From assembly GCA_009909035.1 (NCBI GenBank), contig JAAAOB010000156.1:1-64000 (forward strand): a stretch of 64,000 nucleotides of DNA, written 5' to 3'. Positions 1-9,453 of the stretch are shown in pieces (the stretch's first letter is position 1; the number at the start of each line of letters is the position of its first letter). The notes under the pieces are model-generated. The model had not been told where the DNA came from and ran no database searches. It was given only the letters and a program-made list of their open reading frames with translations. The DNA is from Bacteroidota bacterium. Lineage in GTDB: Bacteria; Bacteroidota; Rhodothermia; Balneolales; Balneolaceae. Both the position numbers and the translations under genes were made by a program.

Positions 1-195
1 TTCGATCCGATTATTGTAACCTTCAGGCCACGTTCCGTATGTGTACCATCAAAATTGACAGGAATGGATAACTCGGGGTGATTCATGGGTGTGAGATGAC
101 CTGTTCACCGTCCCTCTTTTAGTGCAGTCGGCGAATTGCAAGCAGCTAAACAAAACATAAGAAAGAAAACAGGAACAGTTTTTTCATTAATCCTT
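1..195 (-). pseudogene. degraded lipoprotein gene 5' part (possible pseudogene, continues off the left edge)
   Basis: Minus strand reads MKKLFLFSFLCFV, then after a frame change LAACNSPTALKEGR (lipobox-like LAAC), then a stop; a later frame reads HPELSIPVNFDGTHTERGLKVTIIGS. Confidence 0.4.
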
Positions 196-410
196 GTGAT
201 TTAGGTCAAGGGGAAAAAGCGGGTTGAACCATGGTTGTACTTTAGGTGCGGCAAATATAGATAAGTGGGAAATTTAAGGCGAAAGTCCCGGCACTTCGGA
301 TATACAATTGGTGAGCTGAACCGTGTAGCAGCGGAAGAACTGTGGACATTGCAGGTCTGGTATGTTAAGGTGCTACGTGCATATAAATATCTTTCTCTTA
401 ATCGTAAAAG

Positions 411-851
411 TTATTCTGATAGTGATTCATTGAACCTCAGCAAATTCCCAAACGGATCTTCAATTTCCAATTGTAATGTATGCCAATCCGTTATTGAAAC
501 ATCGGGAATAGACCCGGGTTTATCTTTTCCTTTTAGTTCTTCATGAAATGTCTCAATCCCTGTCGTATCGACAAATGTTACGGATCCCGTTCGGAATCTC
601 TTGTTTTCGGAAAGGTGTAAAACCAACTCGTTTCTTGAAATCTGCATGTATACAGGGTCTGAGGGAGCAAAACGATGTTCCCAGTCGATAGTAAACCCAA
701 GGAAGTCAATATAGAACTCGACAGCTTCATTATAATTGAAAATCCTGAAAGTCGGTATTCCTTTAAATTCAATTTGGCTCATAATCTTTGGTTGAAAAGT
801 ATCGGTCCTGTAAAGTACCGGCACCATTTCAGATTGTTGATAAATGTCCAA
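411..851 (-). CDS. VOC/glyoxalase-bleomycin resistance superfamily protein (likely start at internal Met, ~779)
   Basis: ORF; FRIFNYNEAVEFYIDFLGFTIDWEHRF...LEIEDPFGNLLRF is typical of VOC proteins. Confidence 0.8.
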   Translation of the reverse strand: MDIYQQSEMVPVLYRTDTFQPKIMSQIEFKGIPTFRIFNYNEAVEFYIDFLGFTIDWEHRFAPSDPVYMQISRNELVLHLSENKRFRTGSVTFVDTTGIETFHEELKGKDKPGSIPDVSITDWHTLQLEIEDPFGNLLRFNESLSE

Positions 852-987
852 TTCCTAAAGCTATCACAGAATTTTAAAAAAGCAAGGCGATGTCCGGTTG
901 AGTTGTTTGATATTATTTATGGCCTCCTCCCGGAATCGTAGATTACAGTTCTGCAAAATTCATAATAAACCCAAGAGCCTGCCGGGC

Positions 988-1105
988 ATTAACGACCCAG
1001 CGTTTAAACGATACGGGGATTATAATTTGATTGAAGTAGCGAAATTACTACCCGGAAATCAAGTTTCCATCGCACCCCGTCTGCGCCTGTGCCGACATAT
1101 TTGTA
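988..1105. repeat. attC-like imperfect palindromic repeat A
   Basis: TTAACGACCC..GGGATTATAATTTGATTGAA aligns by eye with repeat F; internal hairpin TTGATTGAAGTAG (1027-1039)/CTACCCGGAAATCAA (1048-1062). Confidence 0.4.
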
Positions 1106-1195
1106 GATGGTCTGAATTAAAACGACTGGTTTTGAATTGATTGCCTTTCGGGTTTTAAGTTTTTTTCTAACTGGCATTACAGTTATATATATTTT

Positions 1196-1660
1196 TCAGC
1201 TTAAGACAACAATCTTCTTTGGATAGTTACTCCAAAACCATTTGGGCTGATTGTTTGGGTAGAACATTTCAATTTCAAATGTTTCTCTTACGGCATCAGC
1301 GCTGTTCTTGCCAAAAGCGATTGCGGGCGTAACCGGCGGCACATCCATTGCTAACGAGGGCACAAACTCAGCCACTCCTTCACGAATAGCGATTGAGAGT
1401 AAACTGTGCACCTGGGGCTTTTGCTGGGTATGAATATATTCGTGAACATTCAATAAGACTACATGATCGATCGGGTTGGTGCTGAAGAAAGATATCAGCC
1501 ACTCTCTGGTTCTGCCCTCAAATTCAGAGATATCGGTTTGACTGTCGGCCATCGCCAATTCACTACCGATCAGAACAGAACTGTCTAATGCCGTCACCAT
1601 TAAATAAAAGGTATCTACATATAGATCATTTGTGTTCGATATTTCATCTTACAGTTGAAT
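1196..1660 (-). pseudogene. fragment of a putative zinc metallopeptidase (HEYIH motif), truncated at both ends
   Basis: Frame open upstream of the first Met back to a TAA; contains VLLNVHEYIHTQQ and IREGVAEFVPSLA; ends abruptly after PKWFWSNYPKK. Confidence 0.5.
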
Positions 1661-1702
1661 AACAAATGGGTCATTTCAAGTATCGCTGCTAAAAATCAGC
1701 GA

Positions 1703-3304
1703 TCAATGCTTGATCAGTGACTTCACTTTCTCAATATAGGGATCCTTCTGAAAAGCGATATCTTTCTGGTCAATCTCGACCCAAACGTCCGGGGGTAAAT
1801 ATCCATCTTCAGCATCCTCTCCATAGCTCGTAAACTTCAGCGGAATATCAATTTCAAACTGAGAATTCGGAAGGTAGAGAAAGAGGTAGCTTCCTCCATT
1901 GATTCCTTCCCTGTTTCCGCCTGAAGGCTGACCAACGTATGTTCCAAGATTTTCTTTTTGGATGGTGTTCAGTAATGAAAACGTTGACGATACATTTGAC
2001 TGATTTCCCAAGATGTATAGCTTACCAGAAAAATGGTTCCCGGAGGGTTGAATCGGCTCGCATCCGCCCTCCAACAACTCAGAGAAGCGGCTGTTGTAAG
2101 GGCGTGTATACGTTTCAGGGAGCCCTTCGAAAATAATTTCATCCCGGGTTTGAACATAGTTACGGTAGCTTGAATCTGCTTGTGTCGTTACGACCAACTC
2201 TTTCCTGTTTTCACTACATGGAATAGGTTCCTCTGATAAGTGAGAGAGCAGCAGATATCTGTTCTCCGAAAGTCCGCCCCCATTTCCCCGAATATCGATC
2301 ACAAGATTTTCGACTCCGTTTTGATTGACCATAGTAAATACAGAATCATAAAATTGAGCTGCATCAAAATTCTCAAATCTCCAGGTGGCGAAGGTTCCAA
2401 GTTTTAGTATTGCCATCTCTTCCTGCATGTCCAACGACCAGGTCTCTTTACCGGTTGGGACTGGCCCATAGGTTGATGTCATGATCTTCATCCGTTCCGT
2501 TCTGGATAAGGCCGGTTGTCTGTGCCTGATAATTTCATCCGATCCGTAATTTTGTACGGTCACCTCAAATATTTCTTCCTGCATGGGAAAGAAAAGAGGG
2601 AAGTAGAAGTCGAAAAAATTATAATCCCTTTCACCAAATGCCGTGAGCTCGAGAAGCTTATCCTTCGCCTGTACATTGGATCCGTCGACTTTGGCGACGG
2701 TATAGAGGCTGTCTAAAATGGAAGAAGCTGAAAAACCATTGATGGATATAATTTCAGCACCGGTCATTATGTCGTTGTTATTCGAGGCGTTTTTTGTGAT
2801 ATAGAGCCTTCTATCATCGATTACGAAACCGAATGGGAGATAGATATTACCACCAAAGAGACGGTCGCGAATCTCTTCTTTCATATTCCAGGGATTGAGA
2901 TAGGTATGGCCACACCGAACCTTTTCCGTGAACTGCGCCACATGCTTCATAAATTCGGCCTCGGTCATGTCCTGACTCAGCTTGGTGAAAAATGTCTGAA
3001 AATGAGCTTCAAACTCTTTTTCCGTGTTGTATCGATAAATGTCGGGGTGCACATCCAGCATTACTTTTTTGAGAAGCAGGGCATCTTCCTGTAGATCTAC
3101 AGCAGATAGCAGCTTTCCTTTCACGATGCTGTTCTGATAATCCCCCGTTTTTGGAGCAGGTGACATCAAACCCCAACTCTTTGAGAAGTCCTTATTCGCG
3201 CCAAAGTTCAAATCAGGTTGTAACAGGCTGCCAAAGTCGCTTAAAAGTGAAAATGTGAAGGTTACAAATAGGATAATGGTACAGGCGGTTTTAATAAGTG
3301 TCAT
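1703..3304 (-). CDS. S41 family peptidase (C-terminal processing protease-like)
   Basis: 533 aa ORF; VIDIRGNGGG and GKLYILGNQSNVSSTFSLL; PDZ-like ISINGFSA. Confidence 0.85.
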   Translation of the reverse strand: MTLIKTACTIILFVTFTFSLLSDFGSLLQPDLNFGANKDFSKSWGLMSPAPKTGDYQNSIVKGKLLSAVDLQEDALLLKKVMLDVHPDIYRYNTEKEFEAHFQTFFTKLSQDMTEAEFMKHVAQFTEKVRCGHTYLNPWNMKEEIRDRLFGGNIYLPFGFVIDDRRLYITKNASNNNDIMTGAEIISINGFSASSILDSLYTVAKVDGSNVQAKDKLLELTAFGERDYNFFDFYFPLFFPMQEEIFEVTVQNYGSDEIIRHRQPALSRTERMKIMTSTYGPVPTGKETWSLDMQEEMAILKLGTFATWRFENFDAAQFYDSVFTMVNQNGVENLVIDIRGNGGGLSENRYLLLSHLSEEPIPCSENRKELVVTTQADSSYRNYVQTRDEIIFEGLPETYTRPYNSRFSELLEGGCEPIQPSGNHFSGKLYILGNQSNVSSTFSLLNTIQKENLGTYVGQPSGGNREGINGGSYLFLYLPNSQFEIDIPLKFTSYGEDAEDGYLPPDVWVEIDQKDIAFQKDPYIEKVKSLIKH

Positions 3305-3362
3305 AACATTTGGATTGATTTAAAAGATCTGCCTGAAAGTCTTAAATCGATCACTCAAGATC

Positions 3363-3414
3363 GTCTCAAGGGAGATTTGAGACCCGGAATAGTAGTGTCA
3401 GGGAGATTTGAGAC
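3363..3414. promoter_or_regulatory. candidate operator: two GGGAGATTTGAGAC direct repeats, the first within a GTCTCAA-N6-TTTGAGAC palindrome
   Basis: Exact copies at 3370-3383 and 3401-3414 between the AraC-type gene and the S41 gene. Confidence 0.4.
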
Positions 3415-3423
3415 GTGCGGAAT

Positions 3424-4566
3424 CTATGCCTGTTTTTCTACAAACTGCTTGGGAGTGAGTCCGGTATGTGCCTTAAATACGCGGTAAAACGTAGCTTTTG
3501 AATTGAACCTGGCATCCAGGGCAATGCTCAGAAAGGTGTGGTTTGTACAATCCGGATCAAGTAACCGTTTTTTTACCTCTTCAACCCTTAACTCATTTAT
3601 ATACTCATTGAAGTTCAGCTGTTTGCCCTCATTGATGATAAATGAAATTTTATTAGCGGTCGTATTCAGATCTCCGGCTAACACATCTAAGCTGAAATCG
3701 GGGTTTAAATAAGGTTTATTTTCCAGAACGTACGCGTCCAGTAATTTTAATTGATCTTTGAGATTATCATCTGTCAGATGATAACGCTCCTTTCGTTTTG
3801 GCCTGGAAGAAGGCAACAGCTCAGGTTTCGCGTTCTGAAAACCATTGAAAGAAACCCAGTACCATGCGAGTACCTTGCTCACATCAAGCAGGAAAGAAGC
3901 CCACGTAATATTGTAGATATTGATCTCGTAGAGATTCCAGAGAATAAAATCCAGGATATCATAACCAAACTGGATAGTTATCAATGCAAGAAACAGATAG
4001 AGAAAGCGAAGCAGCCATCTGAATTGATCTGATTTCCACTCCGGGTGACTCGATTGCTTTTCTGTTTTTATGAGTTTGATCGCGGCATAGATATAGGCGA
4101 AGAATGTTAGAACGAACAGAGCACTTTCCAGATCCCCATACCAGACGCTGATCACGTTTTGCCACATCCAGTTTTTAAACTCATATTCTCTGAAACCGAT
4201 TGAGAAATAGAAGAGCGCCTGAAGAATCGGTAAAATGGCGTGCAGAAGGTGAGTCTTACGAATTTGAAAGCTCGGATGAATCTTTGTTCGAACGTAAAAA
4301 TAGGTTAGAGGGCCAAATGATAGGGTATAATGGAGAGGAATGAAATAGAGGTGCTTAAACTGTGAATAGATACCGGCGTTAGCGAAGAGACTGTTCAGAA
4401 GCGTAAACGATCCCAGAATAAGGAGAGCCCCCAAAAAGATATTGGATCGGGTCCTCTGTTTTCTAAAAAGGAGGTGTAATCCAAAAAATAAGCTGGTAAG
4501 AACGGCTCCGGCCGTAAAAAATAGGGTAACTAAACTGTCCAATTGAAACTCTACGCTCATAATCAT
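3424..4566 (-). CDS. AraC family transcriptional regulator with N-terminal membrane domain
   Basis: Hydrophobic N-terminal half; C-terminal FNEYINELRVEEVKKRL...SIALDARFNSKATFYRVFKAHTGLTPKQF. Confidence 0.9.
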   Translation of the reverse strand: MIMSVEFQLDSLVTLFFTAGAVLTSLFFGLHLLFRKQRTRSNIFLGALLILGSFTLLNSLFANAGIYSQFKHLYFIPLHYTLSFGPLTYFYVRTKIHPSFQIRKTHLLHAILPILQALFYFSIGFREYEFKNWMWQNVISVWYGDLESALFVLTFFAYIYAAIKLIKTEKQSSHPEWKSDQFRWLLRFLYLFLALITIQFGYDILDFILWNLYEINIYNITWASFLLDVSKVLAWYWVSFNGFQNAKPELLPSSRPKRKERYHLTDDNLKDQLKLLDAYVLENKPYLNPDFSLDVLAGDLNTTANKISFIINEGKQLNFNEYINELRVEEVKKRLLDPDCTNHTFLSIALDARFNSKATFYRVFKAHTGLTPKQFVEKQA

Positions 4567-4635
4567 GAGTATAAATGTTATCGGGGAAAAACGATCAGAA
4601 TGATTATGATCTGTTTAGAGGGTTTGGGTAGAACT

Positions 4636-4762
4636 TTATAACGACATTGCGCATAAGGTGCGCACGAATGAATGTTGAGTTGTTAAATAATGATTGGAGA
4701 GCTAAAAAGCCAAAAGGTGGCAAAACCAGGCGAGGTGCGTCACCTTACTGCGCGGGTTATAA
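4636..4762. repeat. attC-like imperfect palindromic element C
   Basis: Starts TTATAAC and ends GTTATAA; arms contain GCGCATAAGGTGCGCAC and GGTGCGTCACCTTACTGCGC. Confidence 0.4.
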
Positions 4763-4888
4763 AATCCCAAATTTCAGAGTATTACCTGAAATTTTTAAAA
4801 CAAAAAATAGTCTAAAAAACTGGAATTAAAATTTTTCTTAGTATAGGAAAGTAGAATACATAACTATGATAACATATAAACGAAAGAT

Positions 4889-6430
4889 ATGGAATCCGAT
4901 CACGATGTGGCGAAGGAGCGAGACCAGTTAAAATTGTTGTTGGATGTTAGCAGACAAGTGATCAACAACTTCGATGTTGAGAATCTCTGCCACATCATCT
5001 TGGAAAACCTTCGGAAGGTAATGGACTGTGATCACTCGGCACTGTTTTTACCAGATAAAGATCCTGATTATCTTTTTCTCTATTCATACGATTTCCCGGA
5101 ATCAAAAGGGATTATCGAAATTGGTAAAAAATTGCCGATGGAAGGATCCAACTCAGGGAAAGCTTATCGATCAGGCGAAATCGTCTTAACCAACCATCTT
5201 GACTTAAGCGAGATAAATAATACAGTAAGGGAAATTGTTGAAATTGAGAAGCTACATGCAAGTTGCTTTTTGCCACTCATAAATAATGATGAGAAGATAG
5301 GCGTTCTGCATGTAGCACGGAAAAATTTGGAACCCTATGATGAAAATGAAATAAACTTTCTTCGGAAAATTGCAGATCAAACAGCAGTTGCATTGTCTAC
5401 TGCGCTGGATATTCAACGAGTCAAAGAATCAGAAGAACGACTGCATAAGGAGAAGACCTATCTGGAAGATGAGCTTACGTCATCACTTCACTTCGGGGAA
5501 ATAATCGGCAAAAGTAAAAAACTGAAATCTGTAATTGAGCAAATCAAAGCAGTAGCACCGACGGATTCAACAGTATTAATACAGGGGGAGACCGGAACTG
5601 GAAAGGAACTTGTTGCCAGAGCTATACATAACAGCAGCAAGAGAAAAGACAAGAGCTTCGTGAAATTAAACTGCGCAGCTATTCCGCGGGGATTGCTGGA
5701 AAGTGAGCTTTTTGGCCATGAAAAAGGCGCCTTCACCGGAGCCATCGATAAAAAAATCGGCCGTTTTGAAGTAGCCGACGGCGGTACGCTATTTCTTGAT
5801 GAAATCGGGGATATTCCACCAGAGCTTCAACCAAAGCTTCTTCGTGTACTACAGAGCCAAGAGTTCGAGAGACTTGGAAGCACGAAAACAATTAGTGTTG
5901 ACGTAAGATTGGTGGCAGCTACAAACAAGGATCTTGAGGGACTTGTTGAGCAAGAGCAATTTCGGAGCGATTTGTTCTATCGTATTAATGTATTCCCTGT
6001 TGAACTTCCTCCGCTTAGGAAGCGAACGGAAGATATTCCTTTACTTTGCAGCCACTTTGCAAAGATCTACTCCAAGAAAATGAAGAAGGAAATCAAAGAG
6101 ATTCCTGATACTGTAATCCAAAAACTAAAGGATTACGCCTGGCCTGGCAACATCAGAGAGCTTCAAAACGTCATAGAACGAGCAGTCATCCTTATGAAAG
6201 ACGGGACCTTAACACCTGTTGTCCCTGAGATACAGCATACTGATAAGATGCAAAATTCAACCGTTACTGACCTTGAAGAGGTTCAGCGAGAGCACATCAA
6301 GAACATTCTTCGAAAGACTAACGGTGTTGTTGGCGGGCCGGATGGTGCTGCCAAATTGCTCGGTCTGAAAAGGTCCACGCTACGTTCTCGGATGAAAAAA
6401 TTGGGTATTTCCCGAGACGATCTGGGCTAA
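4889..6430 (+). CDS. GAF-domain sigma-54-dependent transcriptional activator (Fis family HTH)
   Basis: GETGTGKELVARAIH, ESELFGHEKGAFTGA, C-terminal Fis-type HTH. Confidence 0.93.
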   Translation: MESDHDVAKERDQLKLLLDVSRQVINNFDVENLCHIILENLRKVMDCDHSALFLPDKDPDYLFLYSYDFPESKGIIEIGKKLPMEGSNSGKAYRSGEIVLTNHLDLSEINNTVREIVEIEKLHASCFLPLINNDEKIGVLHVARKNLEPYDENEINFLRKIADQTAVALSTALDIQRVKESEERLHKEKTYLEDELTSSLHFGEIIGKSKKLKSVIEQIKAVAPTDSTVLIQGETGTGKELVARAIHNSSKRKDKSFVKLNCAAIPRGLLESELFGHEKGAFTGAIDKKIGRFEVADGGTLFLDEIGDIPPELQPKLLRVLQSQEFERLGSTKTISVDVRLVAATNKDLEGLVEQEQFRSDLFYRINVFPVELPPLRKRTEDIPLLCSHFAKIYSKKMKKEIKEIPDTVIQKLKDYAWPGNIRELQNVIERAVILMKDGTLTPVVPEIQHTDKMQNSTVTDLEEVQREHIKNILRKTNGVVGGPDGAAKLLGLKRSTLRSRMKKLGISRDDLG

Positions 6431-6645
6431 TGTAGGTTTTGGGCATTCCCTTATAATCAAACTTGATCTGATAATCAGCCTTTCGTAGAACGAAAAGAGA
6501 GCTACCTTGCGGTGTAATACCACCATCGGAGGTGATATATCGCCGCTGTCTTCATTTCATATTCTGTCGTTTTTAAAAAGTATTAATCCTTTAAATGGCT
6601 GCATACTAATGCTTTAGCTATTATTCGCATCTCTTTTACGCTTCC

Positions 6646-6661
6646 CTGGCATGCATGTTGT
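6646..6661 (+). promoter_or_regulatory. candidate sigma-54 (-24/-12) promoter
   Basis: CTGGCATGCATGTTGT, close to TGGCACG-N4-TTGC, upstream of ORF 6719-7033 and downstream of an activator gene. Confidence 0.35.
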
Positions 6662-6718
6662 CCCTCTATATATCGAGATGGTAACGAATAGACCATTTCA
6701 ATTAATCTAAAACTCAAA

Positions 6719-7033
6719 ATGAGGAACAGAAATATGAAAATATCAGGTGAATATTCAGTAACGGTAGATACACCAATTGGCCAGCAGGAAGGTTCATTAA
6801 CGCTTAAAGAAGAAAATGGATCGCTGAGTGGAACGCTTAAAAATTCCAAAGGAACCTTCGACTTTTCGGATGGCACCGTCGATGGCAGTGAGGTTCATTT
6901 CACTACAAAGATCAAAACGCCGATGGGTCGGTTGAAAGCTAAGGTATCTGGTAAAGTGGATGGCGACAAGTTCAAGGGTAAGGCAAAGCTCCCGCTGGGC
7001 TCTGCTGACATCACAGGAATAAGAAAAAATTAA
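6719..7033 (+). CDS. conserved hypothetical protein, predicted beta-rich (likely start ATG 6734)
   Basis: Coding-like composition, AGGAACAG upstream of ATG 6734, followed closely by M24 peptidase. Confidence 0.7.
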   Translation: MRNRNMKISGEYSVTVDTPIGQQEGSLTLKEENGSLSGTLKNSKGTFDFSDGTVDGSEVHFTTKIKTPMGRLKAKVSGKVDGDKFKGKAKLPLGSADITGIRKN

Positions 7034-7051
7034 ATATAGGAGGATAATATT

Positions 7052-8308
7052 ATGTTGATAAGAGAAGACTTAGAAGTTCCAACATTTTCGTTAGCAGAGC
7101 GAGATCGACGGTGGAATATTGCAAATGAACTTATGGAAGAGGAAGGGCTCGATGCGTTAATAGTTTATGGGGATAGAGAGGGATCAGCTCCGGCGACTTT
7201 TGCACCTGATACCTTCTTTACAAATGAGCGACCCGGTTCCATTGTCATTTTTCCCAAAAATAAAGAACCGATTGCAGTCGTGTTTCTTACCACCGTTGTA
7301 GAAGATCACATACAGGCGGGGTATACCAATTCCCAGGGATGGATTAAAGCCGAAAACATGTATGTGGGCAAAATGGGAGCGAATGTAGTTCAAGTTCTGG
7401 AAAGCCGTGGGCTTGAAGACTCCTCTTTTGGAGTCATTGGGCTGGATGCGTATCCACCATTCTATTTTGATGGGGCCATGCCCTACAATACCTGGCAAAC
7501 CATCACCGAACAGTTGCCAGAAGCAAGCTTCAAAAAAGTAGGTAACCGGTTCTTTGAACTTACAGCTGTAAAAAGTGAGGAAGAACTCGAGGTTTTAAAA
7601 TGGTCGGCAAATGTAGGGGAAAAAATGTGTCAGGCCATGCTTGAGGCTACGGAACCCGGCGTGCGGGAAAATGAGATTTACGCTGCGGCCGTGGCGGCAT
7701 GCTCAAAGAATCTCGGCTATACGGCCGAAATACTATTGGGCTCTGGACCGGAGTTTGTTGGCTGGGGACCGCCTGCCTGGAATTATCGCCCGGAAGAACC
7801 ACGCGTCATCCAGGAGGGAGATGTGGTACTGGCTGAAGTGTTCTCTTCCTTCGGGATGCTGGAAACGCAGCACCAACCGGCGATAGCGGTGGGAGATGTG
7901 CATCCGGACTTTGAAAAAGCTGCTACTGTAGCCCGACAATCCTATGAAAATGGAGTAGACCTTCTAAAAGCCGGCACTACATTTGGTGAAGTGGTTCAGG
8001 CCATGAACAAACCTATGCAAGAAGTGAATGCCTGGCATGTTCACCCGCTGATACACTCCATCAGTCCCTATGGATTAATCGGCGTTGGTGATAAACTGGC
8101 CGATTTGCCGGAGGCCAAGAACTATGGACAGATCCTGCAAATTCCATCTATTGGCTTGGATACCGAATTAAAATCGGGAATGGTATTCGCCTTTGAACCC
8201 AACTGTGCGTTAGGAAAAAGGGTCATAAATTTAGGTGGAACGGTTGTCGTTGGCGAAGAAGGGGGCATCGAACTGAATGAAAATTCGACCCATTTGATGC
8301 GGGGCTAA
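7052..8308 (+). CDS. M24 family metallopeptidase (Xaa-Pro peptidase-like)
   Basis: Creatinase-type N-terminus plus C-terminal fold (LAEVFSSFGMLETQHQPAIAVG, WHVHPLIHSI, GMVFAFEPN). Confidence 0.88.
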   Translation: MLIREDLEVPTFSLAERDRRWNIANELMEEEGLDALIVYGDREGSAPATFAPDTFFTNERPGSIVIFPKNKEPIAVVFLTTVVEDHIQAGYTNSQGWIKAENMYVGKMGANVVQVLESRGLEDSSFGVIGLDAYPPFYFDGAMPYNTWQTITEQLPEASFKKVGNRFFELTAVKSEEELEVLKWSANVGEKMCQAMLEATEPGVRENEIYAAAVAACSKNLGYTAEILLGSGPEFVGWGPPAWNYRPEEPRVIQEGDVVLAEVFSSFGMLETQHQPAIAVGDVHPDFEKAATVARQSYENGVDLLKAGTTFGEVVQAMNKPMQEVNAWHVHPLIHSISPYGLIGVGDKLADLPEAKNYGQILQIPSIGLDTELKSGMVFAFEPNCALGKRVINLGGTVVVGEEGGIELNENSTHLMRG

Positions 8309-8480
8309 ATCTTGGCAATCAATCTATAAATCACTGAGAGCACTTTATACAATTCTGGTAACCGTCACGAATGAGCAATTCTCGGTAAACAAGTGAAGGA
8401 TATAGTGTTCTCAGAAATTAACTATTCCCGTCGACGAAGTTTTTACTATATCACAATCTATCATTCAAAATGGAATTATT

Positions 8481-8993
8481 ATGCAAACCAATCAATCACA
8501 AGTCTACTTTGGAAAAAGTGGAATTACGATTTTCAAACTAATAAGAGCTTGTATAGCGGGAGCCATAGCTTTTGTGGCAGCTAATGTCGTTAGTAACCTA
8601 TTGTTTTTTCATATTGGCAAACCCATTCTTTTTGATCCAGATTTGCAGAGTGAGAAAGTAATGGCAGTTTTGTTCGAGATGGAACCTTTGCCGTTGATGT
8701 TTAGCAATGGTCCTCTCTACATGGCGATTGCCGCAGTTATTGGTGTTGTGCACGGCTTAGTCTTTATGTATATCGAACCATCGTTAGGCAAAAATAAACT
8801 CAAGCGAGGTGTCGCATTTGGTGCAATATTATGGGCGCTGATGGCCTTATACTTTGAGTTCCACACGCCGTTCAACATGTTCCATGAGCCGGTCATATTG
8901 GTTCTGCTCGAATTGCTATTCTGGATTGCTGTTCTTTTAGTGGAAGGGTTACTTATTTCTTGGATTTATGGAAAAAGTAGATCTGCTTTATAA
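8481..8993 (+). CDS. hypothetical multi-pass membrane protein
   Basis: 170 aa ORF with several hydrophobic segments. Confidence 0.65.
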   Translation: MQTNQSQVYFGKSGITIFKLIRACIAGAIAFVAANVVSNLLFFHIGKPILFDPDLQSEKVMAVLFEMEPLPLMFSNGPLYMAIAAVIGVVHGLVFMYIEPSLGKNKLKRGVAFGAILWALMALYFEFHTPFNMFHEPVILVLLELLFWIAVLLVEGLLISWIYGKSRSAL

Positions 8994-9020
8994 AGCAATT
9001 TTACCCATGTTCGATGGGAA

Positions 9021-9053
9021 GTTATAACGGTCCGCATGAACGCGATGTTAGCC
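9021..9053. repeat. attC-like core fragment D
   Basis: GTTATAACGGTCCGC...GATGTTAGCCGCC; shares AACGGTCC with 9748 and 10490. Confidence 0.3.
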
Positions 9054-9453
9054 GCCGAGCGTACAATCGATGTGATTTGGCTCTGACGTACTCGGCAATT
9101 TCCTCTTTTGATATCTTCTTTGTCACAAAGTTTAAAACCAAGTCAGTCAGTTCTTCATCGTAGGATTCTTCAGTGCTGTAATCACTCAAGTACAGAAAAG
9201 TAAGGGCAGAGGCCAGGGCTGTACGCTTATTTCCGTCAACAAACGGGTGACGCATCGTCAGGCATGAGATATAACTGGCCGTCATTTCAAACAAGTCATG
9301 CAGATAGTCTCCGTCAAAACTGACTTTGGGAGCATCAACACACGCTTTGATTCCTTCCTGATTACGGATGTTGGGCTCACCCCCGGAAATTTGTATCTCT
9401 TGTTGATGAATAAACAGAATATCTTCCAGTGACAGGAGGGCCGGTTCAGGCAT
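9022..9453 (-). CDS. type II toxin-antitoxin death-on-curing (Doc/Fic) family toxin
   Basis: HPFVDGNKRTALASALTFL Fic/Doc motif; MPEPALLSLEDILFIHQQEI N-terminus. Confidence 0.88.
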   Translation of the reverse strand: MPEPALLSLEDILFIHQQEIQISGGEPNIRNQEGIKACVDAPKVSFDGDYLHDLFEMTASYISCLTMRHPFVDGNKRTALASALTFLYLSDYSTEESYDEELTDLVLNFVTKKISKEEIAEYVRAKSHRLYARRLTSRSCGPL

